Part shown: one piece after another, positions 23,853 to 30,601 of the stretch
How positions within the stretch are numbered: position 1 is the first letter of the stretch
Layout: each line of letters opens with the position of its first letter
Position numbers and translations under genes: made by a program
Notes under the pieces: generated by a model
What the model was told of the DNA's origin: nothing
Database searches by the model: none
Seen by the model: only the letters and a program-made list of their open reading frames with translations
NCBI GenBank assembly: GCA_949841465.1
Contig: CATKZW010000036.1
Span: 1 to 32,336 of the forward strand
DNA: 32,336 bases
From: an uncultured Oscillospiraceae bacterium
Lineage (GTDB): Bacteria; Bacillota; Clostridia; Oscillospirales; Oscillospiraceae
Direction of reading: 5' to 3'

Positions 23853-25922
23853 ATGAGCTATTCTCCCCACAATATCCGCAACATCTGCCTGCTGGGCCAT
23901 GGCGGCAACGGCAAGACCACCCTCGTTGAGAGCTTTCTGCGCATGACCGGTGTCATCGACCGTCTGGGCAAGACCACCGACGGCAACACCGTTTGCGATT
24001 ATGATCCCGAAGAGATCAAGCGCCAAATCTCCATCTCCGCCGCCGTGGCTCCCGTGGAGTACAACGGCTGCAAGATCAACGTGCTGGACGCCCCCGGCAA
24101 CTTCGACTTCGCCGGCGAGGTGGCCGAGTGCCTGTCCGTGGCCGACGCGGGCGTGCTGGTGTGCGCCGCCAAGGGCGGCATGTCCGTGGGCACCGAGCGG
24201 GGCTGGCAGCTGCTGGAGGACCGCAAGCTGCCCCGCATCGTCTACATCTCCAAGATGGACGAGGACAACATCGACTTCAACGCCGCCTTCGACGCCCTGC
24301 GGGAGCGCTTCGGCAAGAGCGTCGCGCCGCTCGTCGTCCCCATCTGGGACGCCAACAAGAAGGTCACCGGCGTGGTGGACGTGCTCCACAAGCGGGCCTT
24401 TGAACCCGCGGGCAACAAGCGCAAGGAGATCCCCATCCCCGAGGACAAGGTGTCCGTCATTGACGAGATCTACGACCAGCTGATGGAGTCCGTGGCCGAG
24501 ACCAGCGAGGAGTTCATGGAGAAGTTCTTCGGCGGCGAGGAGTTTACCTACGCCGAGATCATGCAGGGCCTGCGGGCCGGCGTGCGGGACTGCTCCCTGG
24601 TGCCCGTGGTGTGCGGCTCCTCCTTCACCGGCCTGGGCACCCTGATGCTGCTGGATATGATCGTGGACCTGCTGCCCAACCCCCTGGAGGGCATCCCCGC
24701 CTCCGCCACCGACAAGGACGGCGAGCACGAGGACTTCATCGTCTCCCAGGGCGCGGTGCCCGCCGCTTTCGTGTTCAAGACCGTGGCCGACCAGTACGGC
24801 AAGTTCTCCTTCGTAAAGGTCATCTCCGGCGACATCACCTCCGACATGACCCTGGTGAACGCCACCACCGGCCAGAACGAGAAGCTGGGCCGCCTGTATA
24901 TCATGAAGGGCAAGAAGAGCGAAGAGGTCAAGGAGCTGGGCTGCGGCGACATCGGCGCCATCGGCAAGATGGACCGCATCAAGACCGGCGACACCCTGTG
25001 CGACCAGCGCAAGTTCATCAAGCTGGACCCCATCCCCTTCGCCGAGCCCAACTTCTCCAAGGCCATCGCCCCCAAGACCCGCGGCCAGGAGGACAAGATC
25101 GCCGCCGGTCTGGGCCGTCTCAACGAGGAGGATCCCACCTTCAACGTGGTGAACAACGCCGAGACCCACCAGATGGTGGTCACCGCCGCCGGCGACATCC
25201 AGATGGACGTGCTGGTGAGCAAGCTCAAGAGCCGCTTCAACGTGGAGGCGGAGCTGTCCGAGCCCCGGGTCGCCTATCGCGAGAAGATCCGCAAGAGCGT
25301 GTCCAAGCAGGGCCGCCACAAGAAGCAGACCGGCGGCTCCGGCCAGTTCGGCGACGTGTGGATCCGTTTCGAGCCCTGCGACAGCGAGACGATGGAGTTC
25401 TGCGAGGAGGTCGTGGGCGGCGCGGTGCCCAAGAACTTCTTCCCCGCCGTTGAGAAGGGCCTGCGCGAGGCCTGCGTCCACGGCGTGCTGGCGGGCTACC
25501 CCATGGTCAATTTGAAGGCCACTCTGTACGACGGAAGCTACCACCCCGTGGACTCCTCCGAAATCGCCTTCAAGACCGCCGCCCAGCTGGCCTACAAGGC
25601 CGCCTTGCCCGAGGCGTCCCCCGTGCTGCTGGAGCCCATCGGCCAGCTGAAGGTCACCATCCCCGACCGCTATATGGGCGACGTCATGGGCGACATCACC
25701 AAGCGCCGGGGCAGCGTGTTGGGCATGAATCCCGCCGGCAACGGCAACCAGACCCTGGAGGCCGAGGTGCCCATGGCCGAGATGATGACCTACGCCATCG
25801 ACCTGCGGGCCATGACCCAGTCCAGGGGCTCCTTCACCCTGCACTTCGTGCGGTATCAGGACTGCCCCCCCGCCGCCCAGGAGAAGGCCATCGCCGCGGC
25901 CAAGGCCATGGCGGAGGAATAA
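23853..25922 (+). CDS. EF-G2-type elongation-factor-like GTPase
   Basis: A 689-residue translational GTPase of the EF-G-like (EF-G2) branch rather than canonical FusA. G1 is GHGGNGKTT. The switch I region has RQISIS in place of RGITI. G3 is DAPGNFDF, where canonical EF-G has DTPGHVDF, so the GTPase-activating His is Asn. G4 is SKMD instead of NKMD. Domains II-V follow, with domain IV recognisable from RHKKQTGGSGQFGDVWIRFEP and the loop GSYHPVDSSEIAF, and domain V from PIGQLKVTIPDRYMGDVMGDITKRRG. ATG 23853 is preferred over GTG 23841, which overlaps AAGGAG. Its cellular role is unsettled; relatives are expressed beside a true EF-G, and ribosome binding is likely. Confidence 0.93.
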   Translation: MSYSPHNIRNICLLGHGGNGKTTLVESFLRMTGVIDRLGKTTDGNTVCDYDPEEIKRQISISAAVAPVEYNGCKINVLDAPGNFDFAGEVAECLSVADAGVLVCAAKGGMSVGTERGWQLLEDRKLPRIVYISKMDEDNIDFNAAFDALRERFGKSVAPLVVPIWDANKKVTGVVDVLHKRAFEPAGNKRKEIPIPEDKVSVIDEIYDQLMESVAETSEEFMEKFFGGEEFTYAEIMQGLRAGVRDCSLVPVVCGSSFTGLGTLMLLDMIVDLLPNPLEGIPASATDKDGEHEDFIVSQGAVPAAFVFKTVADQYGKFSFVKVISGDITSDMTLVNATTGQNEKLGRLYIMKGKKSEEVKELGCGDIGAIGKMDRIKTGDTLCDQRKFIKLDPIPFAEPNFSKAIAPKTRGQEDKIAAGLGRLNEEDPTFNVVNNAETHQMVVTAAGDIQMDVLVSKLKSRFNVEAELSEPRVAYREKIRKSVSKQGRHKKQTGGSGQFGDVWIRFEPCDSETMEFCEEVVGGAVPKNFFPAVEKGLREACVHGVLAGYPMVNLKATLYDGSYHPVDSSEIAFKTAAQLAYKAALPEASPVLLEPIGQLKVTIPDRYMGDVMGDITKRRGSVLGMNPAGNGNQTLEAEVPMAEMMTYAIDLRAMTQSRGSFTLHFVRYQDCPPAAQEKAIAAAKAMAEE

Positions 25923-25935
25923 TCCGAACGCTGAC

Positions 25936-25967
25936 AAAGTGGGACGCTCTCAGAGCGTCCCACTTTA
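25936..25967. terminator. hairpin terminator after the EF-G-like gene
   Basis: AAAGTGGGACGCTCT (25936-25950) is perfectly complementary to AGAGCGTCCCACTTT (25952-25966). The trailing T-run is short. It sits 20 bases before the MazG start, so some readthrough may drive that gene. Confidence 0.8.
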
Positions 25968-25986
25968 TAAATTGGAGGGAATAGAA

Positions 25987-26325
25987 ATGAACGACAATCA
26001 GAATACAATTGCTGAACTGAAAGAAAAAATCCTTCATTTTAACGAGGCAAGAGACTGGACAAAGTGGCATAACGCCCTGCACCTTGCCATCAGCATCAAT
26101 TTGGAGGCGTCCGAGCTGTTGGAGATTTTCCAGTGGCTCGGCAAGGCCGAGGCGGATGAAGCGGCACGGGCAGCCGACCGGGAGCACTTTTTAGAGGAGC
26201 TGGCCGACGTCATGATCTACTGTATCGAGCTGGCCACCGCGTATGACGTGGATATCGCCGCCGCCATTGAGGACAAGATGAGGAAAAACGCCATAAAGCA
26301 CCCGGCAAGCCAGCCGCAGACATAG
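25987..26325 (+). CDS. MazG-like nucleotide pyrophosphohydrolase
   Basis: A 112-residue all-alpha NTP pyrophosphatase resembling the RS21-C6/dCTPase (iMazG) branch, which hydrolyses non-canonical or excess dNTPs to monophosphates. Metal-binding motifs are visible: Glu40 and Glu43 in NLEASELLEIFQW, and Glu71 and Asp74 in FLEELADVMIYCIELA. GGAGGGAA lies just before ATG 25987; the frame upstream to 25939 overlaps the terminator and is rejected. No toxin or phage partner is adjacent. It may be transcribed by readthrough from the EF-G-like gene, as no separate promoter is clear. Confidence 0.88.
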   Translation: MNDNQNTIAELKEKILHFNEARDWTKWHNALHLAISINLEASELLEIFQWLGKAEADEAARAADREHFLEELADVMIYCIELATAYDVDIAAAIEDKMRKNAIKHPASQPQT

Positions 26326-26388
26326 GTCCTCCCATCATCGGGCCTGCGGGAACTGCCAATCGTCTATAAGGGGTTCAAAAAATTTTTC

Positions 26389-26417
26389 TGTACACCGGCC
26401 AAAAGCTGTGGTAGAAT
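26389..26417 (+). promoter_or_regulatory. extended -10 promoter of queT
   Basis: TGTACA (26389-26394), 17 bases, TAGAAT (26412-26417) preceded by TGG. Transcription would start near 26424, exactly at the first hairpin of the structured leader. Confidence 0.7.
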
Positions 26418-26423
26418 ACCTGC

Positions 26424-26546
26424 GACCGACCTCCACTTCGGTCCAAACGGCGGGCAGAGAGCCGCGGGCGGGAAAGCGCGTTCCCGCCCGGAAGGGACGC
26501 CTGCCGCTGTGCCAATGCGCTGGCACTCTAAATATAAATTGGAGGT
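26424..26546 (+). ncRNA. structured queT leader, candidate preQ1-type riboswitch
   Basis: From the predicted start, hairpin A is GACCGA (26424-26429) with TCGGTC (26438-26443). A long arm follows: GCGGGCAG at 26450-26457 with CTGCCGC at 26501-26507, enclosing CGGGCGGGAA (26465-26474) with TTCCCGCCCG (26481-26490). Hairpin C is GTGCCA-ATGCGC-TGGCAC (26509-26526). The loop of hairpin A contains ACCTCCA (26429-26435), the exact complement of TGGAGGT (26540-26546), the queT ribosome binding site. That makes an SD-sequestering pseudoknot, the architecture used by preQ1-II and preQ1-III riboswitches. PreQ1-III is known in Ruminococcaceae upstream of queT. I cannot match the class consensus from memory. 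Confidence 0.6.
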
Positions 26547-26553
26547 TTTTGTG

Positions 26554-27084
26554 ATGCGCAAGTTTTCTGTCCGCGACCTGACTCTTGCCGCCATGGTGGC
26601 GGCGCTGTACACTGTGATGGGCTATTTCGCCAACATCTTTGGCCTGGATTTCGGTGTGGTCCAGTTCCGTTTTGCCGAAGCCCTTACGGTGCTGCCCTTT
26701 TTATTCCCCGCCTCCGCGCCGGGGCTGGTAGTGGGGTGCTTCCTCACCAACCTGCTCTCCCCCTACGGCCCGCTGGACTGGCTGTTCGGGACGCTGGCCA
26801 CGGCCATCGCCGCCTACCTCACCATGAAAATGCCCAAATGGTACTTGGCGGCGCTGCCCCCGGTCATTGTCAACGCCCTTATCCTCTCCCCCATGTGGGC
26901 TTGGACGGATATTGGAGCGATTACCCCCGCTTTTTGGGTGGCCTGCGGCTGGAACGCGGTTACGTTCATCCCCGCCGAGGCGCTGGTCTGCTATGTGCTT
27001 GGAACGCTTCTGCTGAAGCTGCTGCCCAAAGTCAGCGCGCTACGGCCCGCTATGCGCCAGACGGCGCAGGCCCCCTCAGTTTGA
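26554..27084 (+). CDS. queT: QueT-family queuosine precursor transporter
   Basis: A 176-residue integral membrane protein of the QueT family (PF06177), the substrate-binding S component of an ECF importer for queuosine precursors. About five to six hydrophobic helices are visible, with LTLAAMVAALYTVMGYFA at the start and the family-typical GVVQFRFAEALTVLPFLFP, GCFLTNLLSPYGPLDWLFGTLATAIAA and WVACGWNAVTFIPAEAL. GGAGG lies 8 bases before ATG 26554; the longer frame from ATG 26509 runs through the leader hairpins and is rejected. The shared ECF energising module is not in this window. Translation is probably gated by the leader at 26424-26546. Confidence 0.93.
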   Translation: MRKFSVRDLTLAAMVAALYTVMGYFANIFGLDFGVVQFRFAEALTVLPFLFPASAPGLVVGCFLTNLLSPYGPLDWLFGTLATAIAAYLTMKMPKWYLAALPPVIVNALILSPMWAWTDIGAITPAFWVACGWNAVTFIPAEALVCYVLGTLLLKLLPKVSALRPAMRQTAQAPSV

Positions 27085-27093
27085 TTCACACAG

Positions 27094-27122
27094 ACCCCGG
27101 ACGGTGGAGCGTCCGGGGTTTT
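27094..27122 (+). terminator. intrinsic terminator after queT
   Basis: ACCCCGGACG (27094-27103) pairs with CGTCCGGGGT (27110-27119) around GTGGAG, followed by TTT. Confidence 0.9.
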
Positions 27123-27186
27123 GCTATGCCTAAACCGCTGATGCGTCAAGCCCTTACCCCTGTGGGCAGCCGGGCTTGATGCGCCA

Positions 27187-28572
27187 TCATAACGCCCAGG
27201 CCTCCTTTAATAAAGCGGCGGCATGGGCCAATTCTTCCTCCGTCAGCCCCGCGAAGCCCAGCACCACTGTGGAGGGCTTTGGCTCCACGCTGTGGCAGTA
27301 GCGGCTCAAGGGGTGGATACCCACCGACTTGGCCGCCGCCCGCTCCACCAGCTCCGTTTCCGAAAACCGGGGGAGGGCGGCGAGAAAGTGCAGCCCGGCG
27401 TCCGCCCCGGAGATGGTCACGCCGGGGATCTGGGACAGCGCCCCGGTGAACAGGGCGCATTTTCTTCGGTACAGATTCCCCGTCCGCCGCAGGTGCCGCC
27501 CGTACAGCCCCTGGGTGAGGAACCGCCTCAGGCTCTCCTGCTCAAACCGGGAGACGGTGCACGCCCCATGGAAGAAGGTGGCCCGGCAGCGCTCCAGCAA
27601 TTCCGGGGGCAGGATCATGTACGCCACGCGGATGGCCGGGGCGATGGACCGGGAAAAGGTGCCCATATACACCACCCGCCCCGCCCGGTCCAGCCCCTGG
27701 AGGGCCGGGATGGGCCGGGAGGAGTAGCGAAACTCGCTGTCGTAGTCGTCTTCAATGAGCCAGCGGTCCGGAGCGGAGGCCGCCCAGTGGAGCAGGCGGC
27801 TGCGCCGTCCGGCGGGCATGGTCACCCCCAGGGGGAACTGGTGGGAGGGGGTGACGTAGGCCAGCCCCGCGCCGGAAGCGGCCAGGGCCCCCGGGTCCAT
27901 CCCCTCCCCGTCCACCGGGATGGGGACGGCCTCCCTGCCGTGGAGGGAGGCAGCGGCATAGGCGGCGGGATAGCCGGGATCCTCCAGGGCGACGGCCTTC
28001 TGTTCAGGCAGGAGCTGGAGCAGGAGGGAGAGCAGGTAGTCCGCCCCCGCGCCCACCACCACCTGCTCCGGAGTACACCGCACCCCTCGGTACTGGGCCA
28101 GCAGCTCGGCCAGGGCGGTGCGCAGGGGCAGGTCCCCCTGGGGATGGCCCCGCTGAAGCAGGCCGGGGTTTTCATACACCGCCTCCTTGGTGATCCGCGC
28201 CCAGGAGGAGAAGGGAAACACCGACGTGTCCACCGCCGAGGTGGAACAGTCATAGGCCCACCGGGAGGGGGCAGGGGAGGGGGCCGTTTCCACAGCAGAG
28301 GCGGGCGCGGCCGGGGCCGGGGGCAGCAGGTGGGCGCACACGTAGCCGCTGCGGGGCTTGGCCAGCACATAGCCCTCCGCCGTCAGGAGGGAGTACGCCG
28401 TTTCCACAGTGCTCATGCTCACCCCGGCCAGGGCGCACAGCCGCCGCTTGGAGGGCAGCTTGGCCCCCGGGGCCAGCGCCCCGGACTGGATAGCGGCGGC
28501 GATGTGGCGGTAGAGCTGGTCATACAGGGGGGCGTCCCCGCCGAACACGGGGAGGGGGAAGGAATCAGGCAT
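27187..28572 (-). CDS. MocR/PdxR-type GntR regulator with degenerate aminotransferase domain
   Basis: A 461-residue fusion of a GntR winged helix (about 10-80; APLYDQLYRHIAAAIQSGALAPGAKLPSKRRLCALAGVS, split for clarity at the HTH) to a fold-type I aminotransferase domain (about 105-455). Members usually bind PLP through a lysine in GTFSK and sense vitamin B6 or related amines. Here the motif is MGTFSRSIAPAIR, so the Schiff-base lysine is Arg308, encoded CGG. Other pocket elements persist (TPSHQFPLG, IEDDYDSEF, VAYMILP). AAAGGAGG is 9 bases before ATG 28572. It is divergent from an ECF S-component gene, with an operator-like repeat between them, so it probably controls that transporter, but by a ligand mode other than internal aldimine formation. 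Confidence 0.92.
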   Translation of the reverse strand: MPDSFPLPVFGGDAPLYDQLYRHIAAAIQSGALAPGAKLPSKRRLCALAGVSMSTVETAYSLLTAEGYVLAKPRSGYVCAHLLPPAPAAPASAVETAPSPAPSRWAYDCSTSAVDTSVFPFSSWARITKEAVYENPGLLQRGHPQGDLPLRTALAELLAQYRGVRCTPEQVVVGAGADYLLSLLLQLLPEQKAVALEDPGYPAAYAAASLHGREAVPIPVDGEGMDPGALAASGAGLAYVTPSHQFPLGVTMPAGRRSRLLHWAASAPDRWLIEDDYDSEFRYSSRPIPALQGLDRAGRVVYMGTFSRSIAPAIRVAYMILPPELLERCRATFFHGACTVSRFEQESLRRFLTQGLYGRHLRRTGNLYRRKCALFTGALSQIPGVTISGADAGLHFLAALPRFSETELVERAAAKSVGIHPLSRYCHSVEPKPSTVVLGFAGLTEEELAHAAALLKEAWAL

Positions 28573-28588
28573 GGGCAGCGGCCTCCTT

Positions 28589-28721
28589 TCCGGACGCCTT
28601 CGGCATCCCTGGGAGCGTCATTGGGCCCGTGGCCCAACGACCGCTCCGGACGCCTTCGGCGTCCCTGGGAACGTCATTGGGCCTGCGCCCCAACGACCGC
28701 TCCGGACGCCTTCGGCGTCCC
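28589..28721. repeat. tandem 56-bp palindromic repeats (2.4 copies)
   Basis: Units at 28589-28644 and 28645-28700 plus a 21-bp third start at 28701-28721. Each unit holds two palindromes: GGACGCC-TTC-GG(C)(A/G)TCC and GTCATTGGGCC...CCCAACGAC. The array lies between the divergent MocR and ECF genes, upstream of the promoter region. The single C-to-A-type change in the first arm of unit 1 leaves a G-T wobble only in - strand RNA. It resembles REP/BIME-type extragenic palindromes. Confidence 0.85.
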
Positions 28722-28744
28722 ATCTGACCTCTTAAAAAAGTTGA

Positions 28745-28782
28745 AAACTGGGACTGGAAGCAATGCCAGTTTGGCCTATAAT
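28745..28782 (+). promoter_or_regulatory. operator-like repeat and weak promoter for the ECF gene
   Basis: A perfect TATAAT (28777-28782) has only CTGGAA as -35 at 17-base spacing. AAACTGG (28745-28751) and CCAGTTT (28766-28772) form an inverted repeat, with a further ACTGG (28753-28757) as a direct repeat. The sites cover the -35 region, which fits a promoter activated by the divergent MocR regulator. Confidence 0.6.
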
Positions 28783-28829
28783 AACACCAAGACGAGGGGC
28801 CGTCAAGGCCCCGGAAGGAGTTGGAACAG

Positions 28830-29420
28830 ATGAATCAATCCAAAAACAGGAGGGCCGTCCTGATGATCTGCATGGTGGCCATGATGGCGGCGCTGGTGGC
28901 CGTGGGGTCCAACGTGCCGAATATCCAGATTCCCTCGCCCCTGGGCACCAACCGGTTTCACCTGGGCAACGTGATGTGCGCCCTGTCCGGCCTGCTGCTG
29001 GGGCCTTGGTGGGGCGGGCTGGCCTCCGGACTGGGCTCCGCCCTCTACGACCTGCTGATGGACCCCACCCGGATCACGGACACCCCGATCACCTTTGTCA
29101 CCAAGGGCCTGTACGGCGTGGTGGCGGGCGCGGTGTACTTCAAGGCGTTCAAGGGGAAGAGCAATTACTGGTCTGAACTGACGGCCAGCGCGGCGGCGGC
29201 GGCGGCCTATATCGTGATCTATCTGGGCAAGAGCTTCTTTTACAACGGCCTGCTGCTCCAGGGGCTGAGCGCCGACGCGGCATGGCTGGCAGTGCTGGGC
29301 CGGGCGCCGTCCTCCCTGTTCAACGGCATCGTGGCAGTGATCTTTGCCCCTGTTCTCGGCATGGCGCTTCACAAGGCCATGAAAGCGGCCCACCTGGAAC
29401 AGCTGACGGCCACCGGCTAA
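28830..29420 (+). CDS. ECF transporter S component
   Basis: A 196-residue membrane protein with about six helices, the vitamin-binding subunit of an energy-coupling-factor importer. Helix 1 (LMICMVAMMAALVAVGS) is followed by the family-typical FHLGNVMCALSGLLLGPW and GGLASGLGSALYDLLMDP, then FVTKGLYGVVAGAVYF and C-terminal helices. GGAAGGAG precedes ATG 28830 by about 10 bases. The divergent MocR/PdxR-type regulator suggests a pyridoxine-like (PdxU-type) or amine-containing substrate, but specificity cannot be read from sequence. The EcfA/EcfT module is not in the window. Confidence 0.85.
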   Translation: MNQSKNRRAVLMICMVAMMAALVAVGSNVPNIQIPSPLGTNRFHLGNVMCALSGLLLGPWWGGLASGLGSALYDLLMDPTRITDTPITFVTKGLYGVVAGAVYFKAFKGKSNYWSELTASAAAAAAYIVIYLGKSFFYNGLLLQGLSADAAWLAVLGRAPSSLFNGIVAVIFAPVLGMALHKAMKAAHLEQLTATG

Positions 29421-29480
29421 CACGCACGAAAACCGTCAGGGACAGGCGTCCCTCATCTTTCGGCCACTGCCCGCTGCATC

Positions 29481-29585
29481 ATGCCTGATATCCTCGCCTT
29501 CTACGAGAGCGAAGAGGGCCAGCGGGAATTTGCTGAGTGGAAGAAACAGCGGGAAAACGAGGAGCAGGCGGCCAAAGCGGGGTAA
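29481..29585 (+). CDS. 34-residue possible small protein
   Basis: ATG 29481 opens a 34-codon frame (MPDILAFYESEEGQREFAEW, then a Lys/Glu/Gln/Ala-rich tail) ending at TAA 29583-29585. Composition is that of a soluble amphipathic helix, and the EGQxEFxxW pattern looks like a real protein rather than noise. No ribosome binding site is visible, and it lies in frame downstream of the ECF stop codon, so it could be a remnant of a longer gene. The terminator at 29591 follows immediately. Low confidence. Confidence 0.4.
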   Translation: MPDILAFYESEEGQREFAEWKKQRENEEQAAKAG

Positions 29586-29590
29586 ACAGG

Positions 29591-29634
29591 AAAAGGGTGG
29601 ACGCACCGTGTAAACGGCTGCGCCCGCCCTTTTC
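29591..29634 (+). terminator. intrinsic terminator
   Basis: AAAAGGGTGG...CGCACCG (29591-29607) pairs imperfectly with CGGCTGCGCCCGCCC (29615-29629), followed by TTTT. It ends the ECF/small-ORF transcript. Bases 29635-29791 show nothing I can name. Confidence 0.7.
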
Positions 29635-29791
29635 GCGTTTATGGGGTCTGCTGCTGCTTCCGTGGACCTCTTGGCCTGGAGGTTGGCTTGCGCTCCACCC
29701 CGTTTCGGAAGTAAGTGCTTTCGTATCGGTCAAATAAAACCAATAATCCGAACCCATCTCCTATCGGAAACAGGTTCGGACTATATGGGTT

Positions 29792-29878
29792 TGGTGCGCG
29801 AGGCGGGAGTCGAACCCGCACGCCCTTGCGAGCACTGGCACCTGAAGCCAGCGAGTCTACCAATTCCACCACTCGCGC
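29792..29878 (-). tRNA. tRNA-Leu (anticodon CAG)
   Basis: On the - strand GCGCGAG (29878-29872) pairs with CTCGCGC at the 3' end, followed by discriminator A and an encoded CCA (29794-29792). The anticodon arm is CTGGC-TTCAGGT-GCCAG, giving anticodon CAG for codon CTG. A long class II variable arm (TGCTCGCAAGGGCGT) and GTTCGACTC T-loop confirm leucine identity. Length is 87 including CCA. Confidence 0.95.
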
Positions 29879-29917
29879 ATCTGTTACGTTTGTGTGCTGT
29901 CGTTCAGCACGAGACAT

Positions 29918-29946
29918 ATATTAGCACACTAAGCCCCGGTTGTCAA
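29918..29946 (-). promoter_or_regulatory. promoter of tRNA-Leu
   Basis: On the - strand TTGACA (29946-29941), 17 bases, TAATAT (29923-29918), about 40 bases upstream of the tRNA 5' end. Confidence 0.9.
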
Positions 29947-30354
29947 CAGTTTTTCGCGGAGATTTTTGCGGGAGATTTTTGCTTTGTAGATTTTTGCTTT
30001 TAAAAGGCTACGCTCTGAATTGCGTACGCAGCATTATGCCCAATCCAAATTCAGGGACGTGTTCCGTCTGCGGTATGGGGAACCGCCCCCTGCACCAGGC
30101 GTCAATTTCTTCACGAGCATCCGCACATCATTGCCGCACGGCCCCCGACCCTCGGCTCTGTGGGCAAAGGTATTTGGTCCCTGCTGGGAAAGCCTTCCTG
30201 AGCATTGCAAAATAAAAGTACCTGAACGCCAAGGCTTTCTGATACTTTAATCCTGTTTCATATTAAAACCGCGGCTGGATTGTATATAACCCGGCCGCGT
30301 GAAAAACAGCCCATGAGCACCTAGATTTCAGTCAAAATTTTTGTAATTGTGGGC
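29947..30354. other. gene-free spacer with short repeats and hairpins
   Basis: No convincing gene on either strand. Three copies of GATTTTTGC occur at 29961, 29974 and 29989. GAAAGCCTT (30188-30196) is the perfect complement of AAGGCTTTC (30231-30239), and AAAGTA inside that interval can instead pair with TACTTT just beyond it, giving mutually exclusive stems. CGCGGCTGG (30270-30278) pairs with CCGGCCGCG (30291-30299). On the - strand this is followed by TTTT, an intrinsic terminator shape reading leftward, although no gene on that strand enters from the right. The purpose is unclear. Confidence 0.5.
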
Positions 30355-30381
30355 TAAAGTTTTAAGAAATGAAGCCGATAT
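30355..30381 (+). promoter_or_regulatory. sigma-28 (SigD/FliA) promoter of the flagellin unit
   Basis: TAAA (30355-30358), 15 bases, GCCGATAT (30374-30381) matches the flagellar sigma-28 consensus fully. Transcription is expected near 30388, leaving a leader of about 380 bases before the flagellin ATG. Confidence 0.93.
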
Positions 30382-30442
30382 AATAAACTGAACACAGGAA
30401 AAAACCCGCTTAAAAAGCAAAAGGCTAAGGAGATTTATTATA

Positions 30443-30571
30443 TTGAGGCTGTTCCTTCTCCCAGAGGAGTCCCTATCCATCAATGGCAGCATCGTCATTT
30501 AGCTCTCCCGGGTGGCCGGGGTGCGGACCCGCCTGACCATTGAGCTCAACCGCATCGCCCCTGTGTTCTGA
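30443..30571 (+). pseudogene. csrA: CsrA-like reading frame interrupted by an in-frame TAG
   Basis: AAGGAG (30427-30432) precedes TTG 30443 by 10 bases. The frame reads MRLFLLPEESLSINGSIVI, then TAG (30500-30502), then LSRVAGVRTRLTIELNRIAPVF and TGA at 30569-30571. Without gaps this aligns to CsrA around ESIxIGxxIxI, VxGxxVRIGIxAP: EES-LSI-NG-SIVI, then V-AG, and the R-L-x-I-E strand that carries the RNA-binding arginine. csrA sits directly upstream of flagellin in Bacillus (fliW-csrA-hag), so the context fits. At 43 codons it is shorter than normal CsrA (about 60-75), and fliW is absent here. It may be a decayed csrA, a readthrough gene or, less likely, a chance match. Confidence 0.5.
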
Positions 30572-30601
30572 GCGAAGGAGACTGCGCCGCAATAACATTT
30601 G

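Noticed and set aside
23649-25937. 762-codon open frame on the - strand opposite the EF-G-like gene
   Set aside because: Antisense shadow of a strongly supported gene, with no ribosome binding site.
28589-28721. CRISPR array
   Set aside because: The repeats are directly tandem without unique spacers and there are no cas genes.
29989-30250. Short open frames in the tRNA-flagellin spacer (72-91 codons)
   Set aside because: No ribosome binding sites, no recognisable motif, and the interval is dominated by hairpins and short repeats.
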